Assembly (NCBI GenBank): GCA_017482205.1
Contig: JAFUNK010000007.1
Span: 40,605 to 104,604 of the forward strand
Origin: Lachnospiraceae bacterium
GTDB lineage: Bacteria; Bacillota; Clostridia; Lachnospirales; Lachnospiraceae
DNA: 64,000 nt
Reading direction: 5' to 3'
The number at the start of each line of letters is the position of its first letter. Positions within the stretch are counted from its first letter, which is position 1. The translations under genes were made by a program, and so were the position numbers. Shown here piece after piece: positions 52,401 through 61,377 of the stretch. The notes under the pieces were generated by a model. That model did not search any database. It was given only the letters and a program-made list of their open reading frames with translations, and was not told the origin of the DNA.

Positions 52401-53495
52401 TTACTGCTCCGTTTCCATGTTCTCCTCGTCAAACACTGTACAAAGCTTTGAAGTCTCTTTAATACCATTGGGACCGTTTACTACAACCTCGCCCCATTCT
52501 TGGGTCAGCCCGCCGTCCCATTTTTCTGCCATATCCAGATATGCCACATCTCCACCGTTGCCTTTCCATGACCATGCCAGATATCCAATATCATTTTCTT
52601 CACAATACTGCATCAAAAAGGCTTCGTCCACATCTCCGTCAGAATGGTCAAAACCAAACTCACCTACGCAAACACAAAGTCCCTGGTCTGTTGCATATTT
52701 TAAGTTCTGCTCTATCTTTTCTGCACTGCCCCCTGCCGTACCATACATATGCACAGAGAACATTACATTTCCAAGCGGGTCTGCCGCAAACACTTCCGCC
52801 CCTGCATCTTCTATACATTTTGCATACTGTCCCCAGCCTGCACAATCCACCATAATGGTATGTGCCAGTCCTGCTTCGCGTAACATGGGAATTGCCTCCA
52901 GATAAGCTTCCTTCCAGACTTTGGAATCGCTGTTTGCAGGCCACTCATTTGCAATATTGATAATCACATAATCTTCCTGTCCGATTAACGCATCCTTTAC
53001 ATCCACAAAATACTGGGCTGCTGCCAGCAAAGAATTCTTATCACTGTTACCGGTAGGGTCATGTACCTCCAAAACCGCAATCAGCTTGTGTTCCTTACAT
53101 AGCTTAATGATACCTTCCAGCACATTTGCTTCTGTTTTACTCCACTGCTCACCATTGGATAATACAATTCTCACACAGTTACTTCCGGTTTCCTCTAACG
53201 CGTCCAAGGTCAAAAACATCTTATCAGAAAACCATGTATGGGCATGATTGATACCACGCATAACAAAAGGATTACCATTTGCATCATACAAAGTAGTGCC
53301 ATCCACATAAAACCCCATCTGTGCCTTTAACTCTTCCATAGGGTCAGGGGTACTCTCTGCACCTGTTTCTCCTGCGGTATCCACTGCACCGGTCTGCACC
53401 GCTGTGTCCCCTGTACCATCGGTACTGCCACCACATGCACTAAAGGATAACATTGCTGTTAAAGCCAGCACTCCAAATAATTTGATCTTTCTCAT
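52401..53495 (-). CDS. Surface GH5 (subfamily-8-like) endo-beta-mannanase lipoprotein
   Basis: 364 residues. Lipobox FSAC (Cys 21), Thr/Gly/Glu linker, GH5 barrel from about residue 60: FVMRGINHAHTWF, IANEWP (acid/base Glu 184), SVHMYGTAGG, VGEFGFDH (nucleophile Glu 279), WSWKGNGG. The RGINHAHTWF block is typical of bacterial mannanases of GH5_8. Second endo-enzyme of the locus; 55 nt upstream of the esterase start, same operon. Confidence 0.92.
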   Translation of the reverse strand: MRKIKLFGVLALTAMLSFSACGGSTDGTGDTAVQTGAVDTAGETGAESTPDPMEELKAQMGFYVDGTTLYDANGNPFVMRGINHAHTWFSDKMFLTLDALEETGSNCVRIVLSNGEQWSKTEANVLEGIIKLCKEHKLIAVLEVHDPTGNSDKNSLLAAAQYFVDVKDALIGQEDYVIINIANEWPANSDSKVWKEAYLEAIPMLREAGLAHTIMVDCAGWGQYAKCIEDAGAEVFAADPLGNVMFSVHMYGTAGGSAEKIEQNLKYATDQGLCVCVGEFGFDHSDGDVDEAFLMQYCEENDIGYLAWSWKGNGGDVAYLDMAEKWDGGLTQEWGEVVVNGPNGIKETSKLCTVFDEENMETEQ

Positions 53496-53656
53496 TTTAT
53501 TCCTCCAAAAATACTGTACACATTTCTGCGGTTTCTTTAATATCGTAAGAACTGTTTATTACCACGTCTCATCTCTTCCCCCCATAACTTATGTAATTAT
53601 GGATTGTACCACAAAACTTCTTATTAAGCAATTCATAAAACACTTGCAAAATCTCT

Positions 53657-53680
53657 TATTATCTGTTATAGCAGATAATA
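53657..53680. promoter_or_regulatory. Palindrome in the GH5/MATE divergent region
   Basis: TATTATCTG-TTATAG-CAGATAATA, nine-base perfect arms with no T-run. It looks more like a regulator-binding palindrome than a terminator, 42 nt before the MATE start. Confidence 0.45.
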
Positions 53681-53721
53681 GCGCTTTACTTATTTATTCA
53701 TTTTACCACAGGAGTATTTCC

Positions 53722-55071
53722 ATGAAAAACTTAACCGTAGGAAAACCGATTAAACTGATTTTATTATTTGCTATCCCTCTTTTCATCGGACAGCTTTTTC
53801 AATTATTTTACAGTCTGGTGGATACCCGTATTGTAGGCTCTACACTGGGTGATAACGCTCTGGCTGCAGTCAGTGCCACCACAACCTTAAGTGATATGCT
53901 AAACAGCCTCTTGAACGGATTTACTAATGGTTATGCCATCATCATTGCTACTTTTTTTGGTGCAAATGACGAAAAGAACATGAAAAAAGCCATTGGCGGA
54001 ACAGTGCTTCTGGGCGTATCTTTTGCAGTGATTCTCAGTACACTTTGTCTGTTTTTCATAAACCCGATTTTACGTATACTAAATGTTACGGATGATATTC
54101 TGTCACAGTCAAAATCCTATATCAGTATCATACTGGCAGGTCTTTTAGCTGCTACATTGTATAATATCTGTGCTGCCATACTGCGTGCATTGGGGGATAC
54201 CTTTACCCCCCTTATTTTCTTAATCATAGCAACTATATTAAACATCTTTTTGGACTATGCATTTATTGTATTCTGCCACATGGGTGTGGGCGGTGCTGCA
54301 CTGGCAACCGTACTTTCCCAGGCAATTTCTGCTATTATGTGTTTCTTCTACATGAGAAAAAAATATCCGTCCCTGACTCTGTGCAGGGAAGATTTTCGCA
54401 TACCCAAATTCATTTATGCAAAACTCCTTTCCACAGGCGCATCCATGGGCTTTATGTCTTCTTTAGTAAGCCTCGGAACCCTATCCTTACAGAGTACCAT
54501 TAACACCTTCGGTTCCAATACAATTGTAGCCCACGGTGCGGCACGAAAAATATCCTCTATCTTTATGTTGCCTTTCGGCGTATTTGGTACCACTCTGGCT
54601 ACATATTGCGGACAGAATCTGGGTGCTGGCAAATACTCACGTATCAAAGAAGGCATCAAAAATACAGTGCTTCTTACCTGCCTCTGGTGTGTTGGTGTAA
54701 TCCTCGTTGCAAATACCCTGTCTCCTCTTTTAGTACGACTGATTACGGCAACCACCGAACCGGAAATTATTGATACCGCTTCCCTCTATTTAAGAGTAAA
54801 TACCGCCTTTTACTTTGTCCCTACCATTATTTGCCTGTTCCGCAACAGTATGCAGGGATTTGGTGACAGTAAGACACCGGTATTCTCCAGTTCTCTGGAA
54901 CTGATATGCAAGGTTGCGGCCGCCTTCCTTTTGGCTCCCGCCATCGGCTACTGGGGCATTATCGTAGCGGAACCCATTTCATGGTTTATCATGGTAGTTC
55001 CTCTCATCGTAAACATGGTACGAACTCCGGTACTGAAAATGAAAGACGCGGATGGAGATATTGCTGCATAA
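53722..55071 (+). CDS. MATE-family multidrug/metabolite exporter
   Basis: 449 residues from the ATG at 53722 after AGGAGTATTTCC; a much longer upstream frame runs through the divergent GH5 gene and was rejected. Twelve membrane helices in two related halves. DinF/NorM-type start (GKPIKLILLFAIPLFIGQLF), LGDTFTPLIF at the end of the first half and GFGDSKTPVFSS at the matching place in the second. Exports cationic compounds in exchange for Na+ or H+. Its position inside a mannan locus is unexplained. Confidence 0.9.
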   Translation: MKNLTVGKPIKLILLFAIPLFIGQLFQLFYSLVDTRIVGSTLGDNALAAVSATTTLSDMLNSLLNGFTNGYAIIIATFFGANDEKNMKKAIGGTVLLGVSFAVILSTLCLFFINPILRILNVTDDILSQSKSYISIILAGLLAATLYNICAAILRALGDTFTPLIFLIIATILNIFLDYAFIVFCHMGVGGAALATVLSQAISAIMCFFYMRKKYPSLTLCREDFRIPKFIYAKLLSTGASMGFMSSLVSLGTLSLQSTINTFGSNTIVAHGAARKISSIFMLPFGVFGTTLATYCGQNLGAGKYSRIKEGIKNTVLLTCLWCVGVILVANTLSPLLVRLITATTEPEIIDTASLYLRVNTAFYFVPTIICLFRNSMQGFGDSKTPVFSSSLELICKVAAAFLLAPAIGYWGIIVAEPISWFIMVVPLIVNMVRTPVLKMKDADGDIAA

Positions 55072-55075
55072 AACA

Positions 55076-55135
55076 AAAAGCCCCTTGTACAAAGTTTATT
55101 GCGTATACTCAAAACTTTTGTACAAGGGGCTTTAT
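55076..55135. terminator. Bidirectional terminator between MATE and GH2 genes
   Basis: AAAAAGCCCCTTGTACAAAG (55076) pairs with CTTTTGTACAAGGGGCTTT (to 55133). On the minus strand it is preceded by CAGTGCTTAGCGAAAATAAAG, which resembles the conserved flank of the palindromic element family (GGTGCTTAACGAAAGAAAAG in copy 1). Confidence 0.88.
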
Positions 55136-55150
55136 TTTCGCTAAGCACTG

Positions 55151-57601
55151 CTAATTTGCAATCTCATAAACACTTCTGACTTTAAATTCTTTTGCTTCAC
55201 CGGAAACAATCTTTATCTCCGCCTCACCGGCGTTCATATCGAAATAGTTGTCCGAAAATCTTACGTCACCGTCTACTGCCAGGATTTCTACACTCTTTGC
55301 ATAGGCTGCCGCATTTACCTTTAACACATCTCCCTCTCTTGCTACCTGCAAGTGAGGATTTTTAAACTTAAAGTGCTTGGGCGGCGTAAACAGAGCTGTT
55401 CCTTGAGAAACCACCATACCGTCTTTCTCAAAACGATAGCTGATATAAACCTCCCTTTCCTCATAGTCAGAGAAGTCCAGCTTATCAAGCCATACACCAT
55501 CCAGTGCGGGTATGGTAATCTGTTCTCTTCCCTCTTTTAACACTGAGGCATCAGGCGTTCTCAACTCCCAACAGACCGTTCCGGTCACTGCTTCCAAAGT
55601 TTCGTTTGTCACATGTAAGCGTGCCGATTTTTCTATGGATTTTACTCTTTCCAATATACAGTAAGGTCTTTCGGTCATTTCTCCTATTTCCTCACAGGAA
55701 ATCATAACCGGAGCAAACATTCTGCACTCTGCATAATGCAATGCTTTCCAACGACCAAAATAGTCAATACTTGCCCATGAAGCCACAGGCCAGATATCAT
55801 TTAACTGCCATACTATCGTACCCATACAGCGGCCTCTGTAACGTCTGAAATGCTCCACACCATAGCGGATAGCTTCCATCTGTAAAAGCTGGGAAGCGTA
55901 CAGCAAATGGTCGAAATCCTTGGGGTATAAATAGGTCTGGGACAGATAATTCATAATCTTACCGTTTGCCGCAGGATTTCTCTGGTGCATTTCCATTACA
56001 CGTGAAAAGATATTTCTGTCCTCCGGTTCCGTAAAGGTCTCCACCGTTTTCATACATGGGAAGGACTGGAAGCCAAACTCGGATACATAACGGAAACGAT
56101 AGTTTCTGTATGCAGTAAAAGGCTTATCACCATGCCATACATCCCAATAGTGGGTATCACCCCTGTTTTCATCCCACGGATTGTCAAAATCACCGCCTGA
56201 AGAAGGGGAAGACGGCCAGTAAAACGTCTGCGGGTCTTCCTTCTTTACTATTTCGGGAATAATGTATTCAAAAATTCTGGTATAATCACTTACCTGCTTT
56301 TTAGAGGGCAGCCACGCGTTGTCCAAAGTCTGGGACTCAATTTCATTGTTACCGCACCACAGTGCCAGACAGGCATGATGACGGAGTCTTCTGATTACCT
56401 GGGTAATTTCTTCCCTGATATTTTTATCAAAAGCATCATCCAGCTCATAACTGGAGCAGGCAAACATAAAGTCCTGCCATACCAAAAGTCCCAATTCATC
56501 ACAGATATCATAAAAATAATCATCCAGATAGTAGCCGCCACCCCAGACACGGATAGTATTGTAATGTGCCGCTACCGCATCTTTAAGCAATCTTTCGGTA
56601 CGTTCTTTGTTAATACGTCCAAACAGATTATCTTCCGGAATATAATCTGCACCCATTGCAAAAATATCCAATCCGTTTACCTGATGTGCAAATTTTTCTC
56701 CCCATTCGTCCGCTTCTGTATTGACCGTCATGGTCCGCAGACCGATACGCTTCTCCCATGTATCCAGCACTTCACCATTGTCCTTAGAAACCAGTTCCAC
56801 CTTTACGGTATAAAGCGGTTGTGCACCGTATCCGTTGGGCCACCAGAGCAGAGGATTTTCTATAATAACCTTTCCTGACTCAGCAGGCATATAAACTGTG
56901 TCATCAGGACCAGTTACAGAAACATTTACAGTTAACCTGTCCGCAGGCTCTGCCTGAACATCGAATCCCAGTTCCACTCTATTGTCACTATGTACCTGTG
57001 TTACATAAACATTCTCAATTCTTGCTTTGTTAATACCGCACAAATATACAGGTCTGTAAATACCTGCATCAGGCAGTCGGGGACCCCAGTCCCATCCAAA
57101 CATGCAATGGGCTTTTCTCAAATGAGGATAACCTTCCATACACTCATGGCTGCCTCCGGTATATACCTTTTCATGCTCTTCGCGAATATATTTAACAGGA
57201 GAATGTAATACCACCCGTAATTCATTTTCCCCTGTCTTCAGCAAGCCAAGTACATCAAACTCATGGCGGATATGCATATTGCAGGTACTGCCTAAAAGTG
57301 CATCATTCAAATAAATATCCGCAAGGGTATCAATCCCCTCAAACACCAACAACAACTCATCAAACCCAAGCTGTTCTTCTGTAACCGAAAAGGTTCTTAC
57401 ATATTCAAAATCGTTATCGGACAGCTTCACTGCTTCCAGTTCGTTATCTCTATAATAAGGGTCAGGTATCATACCTTTTTCCAGATAAGTTCCAAACACA
57501 GAACCCGGCACATTTGCTTCCACATAGGTCTGTGGAATATCATATACGTTTTCTCCCAGTATCCTTAACTGCCACATTCCATCCAAACTATACTTTACCA
57601 T
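55151..57601 (-). CDS. GH2 beta-mannosidase
   Basis: 816 residues, cytoplasmic. Five-domain GH2 layout: jelly-roll (1-180, SLDGMWQLRILG, AHCMFGWDWGPRLPDAGIYR), immunoglobulin-like domain, TIM barrel (about 285-590) with IRVWGGGYYLDDYFYDICDE, LWCGNNEIES (acid/base Glu about 420) and VSEFGFQS (nucleophile Glu about 508), then two C-terminal beta domains. Releases mannose from non-reducing ends of oligosaccharides, a hydrolytic route beside the GH130 phosphorylases. Stop TAG is followed at once by the terminator flank. Confidence 0.93.
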   Translation of the reverse strand: MVKYSLDGMWQLRILGENVYDIPQTYVEANVPGSVFGTYLEKGMIPDPYYRDNELEAVKLSDNDFEYVRTFSVTEEQLGFDELLLVFEGIDTLADIYLNDALLGSTCNMHIRHEFDVLGLLKTGENELRVVLHSPVKYIREEHEKVYTGGSHECMEGYPHLRKAHCMFGWDWGPRLPDAGIYRPVYLCGINKARIENVYVTQVHSDNRVELGFDVQAEPADRLTVNVSVTGPDDTVYMPAESGKVIIENPLLWWPNGYGAQPLYTVKVELVSKDNGEVLDTWEKRIGLRTMTVNTEADEWGEKFAHQVNGLDIFAMGADYIPEDNLFGRINKERTERLLKDAVAAHYNTIRVWGGGYYLDDYFYDICDELGLLVWQDFMFACSSYELDDAFDKNIREEITQVIRRLRHHACLALWCGNNEIESQTLDNAWLPSKKQVSDYTRIFEYIIPEIVKKEDPQTFYWPSSPSSGGDFDNPWDENRGDTHYWDVWHGDKPFTAYRNYRFRYVSEFGFQSFPCMKTVETFTEPEDRNIFSRVMEMHQRNPAANGKIMNYLSQTYLYPKDFDHLLYASQLLQMEAIRYGVEHFRRYRGRCMGTIVWQLNDIWPVASWASIDYFGRWKALHYAECRMFAPVMISCEEIGEMTERPYCILERVKSIEKSARLHVTNETLEAVTGTVCWELRTPDASVLKEGREQITIPALDGVWLDKLDFSDYEEREVYISYRFEKDGMVVSQGTALFTPPKHFKFKNPHLQVAREGDVLKVNAAAYAKSVEILAVDGDVRFSDNYFDMNAGEAEIKIVSGEAKEFKVRSVYEIAN

Positions 57602-57641
57602 CTCTTATGCTCCTTTCCTTTTGCGTTTCTTTTATAAATTA

Positions 57642-57669
57642 CGGAACCTGTACACATGCACAGATTCCG
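57642..57669 (-). terminator. Hairpin after the G1PDH-like gene
   Basis: CGGAATCTGT-GCATGTGT-ACAGGTTCCG on the minus strand, then TAATTTAT; a weak terminator at best. Confidence 0.5.
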
Positions 57670-57692
57670 CATTCCTTTCCAACTCTGACTTA

Positions 57693-58751
57693 CTAAACCA
57701 ACACCTCTGCAAGTACAGGATCTTCCATTACAATCTGCTTCGCCAGTTCTCTATATTTTTCTTCATGCAGATACGTGTATCTGTACGGTTTTACAGAGGG
57801 TGCCATATCAATTGCTTTGATAAAGTCTGATTTCTTCATTTGCAGAGTTTTTACATACTCCCAGAAGCCGGTATCCGTCAGCACTTTATTTACGCGTATA
57901 TATCGATGGTCGTGTACCTTACTCATAATATAAGTGGCAATACCTACCTGTATACCATGAAGTTGGGGTGCTTCCAAAAACTTATCCAGTGCGTGGGAAA
58001 TCAAATGTTCACTGCCACTGGTAGGAGCACTGCTGCCTGCAATTTCATTGGCAATACCGCTCATTGCCAATGAATCCAACAACTCTTTTAAGAACACATC
58101 ATCCGTAATATTTTCATAAGGAGTACGCACAAAGCTGTTCACTGCTTTTTTTGCAATCATCACCGCAAAATCATTTAAGGTACTGTATCCATGTTCTGCC
58201 TCAAACACCCAGTCATACAGTGCTGTAATTTTCGAAATCATATCGCCCACACCGGAATGAATAAACTTCATCGGTGCGGTTTTAATCACCTCTGTATCCA
58301 CAACGATGCCATATGCCAGCTTTGCAGGTACGGAAGTACGCTTCCCGTCTACAATCAAAGAGGCACTGGCACTGGAAAAGCCGTCACTGGAACTGGAGGT
58401 CGGAATGCTGAAAAAGGGCAGATTTTTTAAAAATGCAGCATACTTTCCTGCATCAATTACCTTACCTCCGCCAATGGAAACCACTGCCTGTGTCTTATTT
58501 GGCAGGGAAAATGCCATGGTAATAATATCATCAATATTTACCGTATCCAATTCTCTGTATTCCAGCACCGTCACATCATTTTCTTTTAAAGAATCCATTA
58601 CCTTTGTGCCGAACAAATCAATCAGACCATTTCCGAACCAGATAACCACCTGCTCAAAACCTGCCTCTTTTAAATAAGTGCCGATGCCGTCCAACGCACC
58701 TTTTCCTACCTTTAAAAGTGCCGGTATATTTATACTGTTATTTGCTTTCAT
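57693..58751 (-). CDS. Sn-glycerol-1-phosphate dehydrogenase-like (AraM/iron-ADH family)
   Basis: 352 residues. Dehydroquinate-synthase/glycerol-dehydrogenase fold: NAD-binding VVSIGGGKVIDAGKYAA, then FSIPTSSSSDGFSSASASL, metal ligands in GVGDMISK (Asp), and GSEHLISHALD plus LHGIQVGIA (His). This pattern fits G1P dehydrogenases such as B. subtilis AraM, which reduce dihydroxyacetone phosphate. araM also lies in a hemicellulose (arabinan) operon in B. subtilis, so the association with sugar loci repeats. Whether it makes G1P or oxidises another polyol is open. Confidence 0.82.
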   Translation of the reverse strand: MKANNSINIPALLKVGKGALDGIGTYLKEAGFEQVVIWFGNGLIDLFGTKVMDSLKENDVTVLEYRELDTVNIDDIITMAFSLPNKTQAVVSIGGGKVIDAGKYAAFLKNLPFFSIPTSSSSDGFSSASASLIVDGKRTSVPAKLAYGIVVDTEVIKTAPMKFIHSGVGDMISKITALYDWVFEAEHGYSTLNDFAVMIAKKAVNSFVRTPYENITDDVFLKELLDSLAMSGIANEIAGSSAPTSGSEHLISHALDKFLEAPQLHGIQVGIATYIMSKVHDHRYIRVNKVLTDTGFWEYVKTLQMKKSDFIKAIDMAPSVKPYRYTYLHEEKYRELAKQIVMEDPVLAEVLV

Positions 58752-58822
58752 CTTTCTTACTCCTTGCTTTTCAAACTTTTACGTATCTTTGTCTTGATAC
58801 CTTATGTTCCCGATTCCATCAA

Positions 58823-60193
58823 TCATTTAAACACATCAATAAGACCCACAATAAAAATAATCAATACCATAAGCGGCAGCACAAAGGTCATATACCCACG
58901 CATCCAGTTTGCTATTTTAAGTCCTTTTCCTTCATTTGCTTCTGCCACGAAGTTTTTCCAGCCCCATCCATACTTAGTTACACAGAAGATAATAAAAATC
59001 AGAGCACCTACCGGCAACCAGATGTTGGACACCAGAAAATCTTCAAATCCCATAATATCACTTTCCGGTCCCAACGGCTTAATACCACTCAACACATTAA
59101 AGCCTAATACGCAGGGCATGGAAAGTATAAACATCAGTATACAATTGACAAAGCATGCCTTCTTTCGGCTCCAGCCAAGCAAATCCGTAGTACAGGAAAT
59201 AATATTCTCAAACACTGCCAGTACCGTAGAAAGTGCAGCAAAGGACATAAATACAAAAAACAAACTCCCCCAAAGCCTTCCTAACGGAATATTATTAAAA
59301 ATATTCTGCAGGGTAACAAAAATCAAACCGGGACCACTGCTTACCTTCACATTGTAAGCAAAGCAGGCCGGAAAAATAATCAGCCCCGATGTCAAGGCAA
59401 CAGAAGTATCCAAAACAGCCACATTGACAGCTTCCCCCATCAACGCTCTCTTCTTATCAATATAACTTCCGAAAATCGCCATAGAACCAATACCCAGGCT
59501 TAAGGTAAAGAACGCCTGATTCATGGCACCTACAATTACTTTCCCGATACCAATCTCCTGCATTCTGGCAAAATCAGGCAGCAGATAAAACTTAAGTCCT
59601 TGTGAACCGCCATCCATAAAAATACTGTTTACCGCAAGCACCGCCATAATAGCCAACAATGCCAGCATCATGACCTTGGTAATCCGCTCCAATCCCTTCT
59701 GCAAGCCGATAGAACATACAAGGAAACCGATAACCACTACAATTGCCATATATATCGTCATGGTAATGGGGTCAGCCTTCATGTCCGTATATAAAGCCGC
59801 TACCTTCGCGGTATCCGCTCCCACAAACTTACCGGAAGCCGTATCCACAAAATACTGTAACATCCACCCTGCCACCGTGGTATAAAACATCATAAGCAGG
59901 TAATTACCAATCATAGCCATATAACCGTGCAAATGCCACTTACTGCCTTTAGGCTCCAACTGTTGATATAATTTTACAGGGCTTTTCTGACTGGCTCGTC
60001 CCATGGCAAACTCCATAGTCAGCACCGGCACTCCCATAACAATTAAAAAGAACAAATATATCAGTACAAACGCTCCACCGCCATACTGTCCCGCCATATA
60101 AGGAAACTTCCATACATTACCTATTCCAATCGCACAGCCCGCGCTCAGTAAAATAAACCCTAAACGGCTGCTTAAACGTTCTCTCTGCATCAC
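58823..60193 (-). CDS. Sodium-dependent symporter of the NSS/SNF family
   Basis: 456 residues, 11-12 membrane helices. N-terminal SRLGFILLSAGCAIGIGNVW and KFPYMAGQYGGGAFVLIYL carry the unwound helix-1 Na+/substrate site of LeuT-type transporters. Also FFTLSLGIGSMAIFGSY of helix 6. Imports an amino acid or similar solute with Na+. No evidence links it to mannan use. Confidence 0.92.
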   Translation of the reverse strand: MMQRERLSSRLGFILLSAGCAIGIGNVWKFPYMAGQYGGGAFVLIYLFFLIVMGVPVLTMEFAMGRASQKSPVKLYQQLEPKGSKWHLHGYMAMIGNYLLMMFYTTVAGWMLQYFVDTASGKFVGADTAKVAALYTDMKADPITMTIYMAIVVVIGFLVCSIGLQKGLERITKVMMLALLAIMAVLAVNSIFMDGGSQGLKFYLLPDFARMQEIGIGKVIVGAMNQAFFTLSLGIGSMAIFGSYIDKKRALMGEAVNVAVLDTSVALTSGLIIFPACFAYNVKVSSGPGLIFVTLQNIFNNIPLGRLWGSLFFVFMSFAALSTVLAVFENIISCTTDLLGWSRKKACFVNCILMFILSMPCVLGFNVLSGIKPLGPESDIMGFEDFLVSNIWLPVGALIFIIFCVTKYGWGWKNFVAEANEGKGLKIANWMRGYMTFVLPLMVLIIFIVGLIDVFK

Positions 60194-60494
60194 TTTTCTC
60201 CATATTACCTGAATTTATTATGTGTAGTATCCCCGATACCATAAACACATACTCCTATTATATACTATACCCGCTCTTTCACACAATCTTCTTTTCGGAA
60301 AACTTTCTTTTCAAAAGAGAGGCTGCATTCACCTTTTCATGCTCTTTTTCAAAAATCCCTGTGGCACCTTTCTTTCTTTTTTCTTTTGTCGTATAATACT
60401 ATTATATCGTAGCTGTCTGTAAGGAGACGATTATAAATTGCACAATCATACAAAATAAATATATACCAACATATCATTAACGGAGGATAAATTT
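60194..60494. other. Divergent intergenic region
   Basis: No gene. A TATAAT at 60392-60397 is a good -10 box for the plus-strand deacetylase, but no clear -35 box precedes it. A GGAGGATAAATTT ribosome binding site ends the region. Confidence 0.5.
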
Positions 60495-61127
60495 ATGAGC
60501 CATGATAACACCGCCGCACCACTTGTGGCACTGACCTTTGACGACGGTCCCAACACTACCACCACAGTAGAAATCTTAAACCTTTTAGAAGAATATCATA
60601 TCCCTGCCTCTTTCTTTCTGGTAGGAAACAATATATGCGAAACTACCGCTCCCGTAGTAAAAAGAACCTACAATATGGGCTGTGAACTGGGAAACCACTC
60701 TAAAACCCATTCCGTTATGCCTGAAATGACAAAAGAGGAAATTCAAGCCGAAATCGCTTATGTCTCTGACAAAATCAGAGAAATTACCGGCGAAGCACCC
60801 CGCTTTTTCCGTCCGCCTTACATAGCCGTAAACGACACCATGTACGAAGCCATCGACATGCCCTTTATCTGTGGTGCCGGCTGTAATGACTGGGACGAAA
60901 AGGTATCCGTCAAGGAGCGTGTTGATACGACCTTAGCACAGCTAAAAGACGGTACGATTATTTTATTACATGACTCCGAAGGTAATTCCCAGACCGTGGA
61001 AGCATTAAAAATACTTATTCCCATGCTTTTAGAAAAAGGGTACCGGTTTGTTACCGTAAAAGAACTGTTCGAATGTAAAGGCGTTGCCATAAGAGGAGAC
61101 GATACCGGGTTGTATACCTATGTATAG
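60495..61127 (+). CDS. NodB-type polysaccharide deacetylase (CE4)
   Basis: 210 residues, no signal peptide. All CE4 motifs are present: TFDDGPN (catalytic base Asp and metal Asp), NHSKTH (H-x3-H type zinc ligands), RFFRPPY, GCNDWDE, and LLHDS (catalytic His). Deacetylates N-acetylglucosamine residues or acetylated glycans. The lack of a secretion signal is unusual for peptidoglycan deacetylases and could mean a cytoplasmic substrate or non-classical export. Monocistronic. Confidence 0.9.
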   Translation: MSHDNTAAPLVALTFDDGPNTTTTVEILNLLEEYHIPASFFLVGNNICETTAPVVKRTYNMGCELGNHSKTHSVMPEMTKEEIQAEIAYVSDKIREITGEAPRFFRPPYIAVNDTMYEAIDMPFICGAGCNDWDEKVSVKERVDTTLAQLKDGTIILLHDSEGNSQTVEALKILIPMLLEKGYRFVTVKELFECKGVAIRGDDTGLYTYV

Positions 61128-61151
61128 TAACTCTTTAATCCCACACAAAAA

Positions 61152-61205
61152 AGCGAGGCAAACTGTAACATTTAAGTTTCAGAGTCTGCCTCGCTAGGTT
61201 TTAAT
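61152..61205. terminator. Terminator after the deacetylase gene
   Basis: AGCGAGGCAAACTG pairs with CAGAGTCTGCCTCGCT (one bulge), followed by AGGTTTTAATCTTTTT on the plus strand and TTTTTT on the minus. Confidence 0.8.
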
Positions 61206-61377
61206 CTTTTTACACTGCCACTTCCAGAATAGTCTTATTATTTCTGTGCAGACCTATTATTTACCCGTTGAAAGTCCAATAAAAAATCTAAAATCATCCC
61301 CCATTGTCGTTATAATTTCAGCAAAGTCATATCACTGTCAAGATCCAACATCACCAAATACAATTCCCTCGTTTTTC

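Noticed and set aside
53404-53721. N-terminal 106-codon extension of the MATE gene
   Set aside because: It runs antisense through the GH5 signal-peptide region; the ATG at 53722 has AGGAGT at the right distance and gives a normal MATE start.
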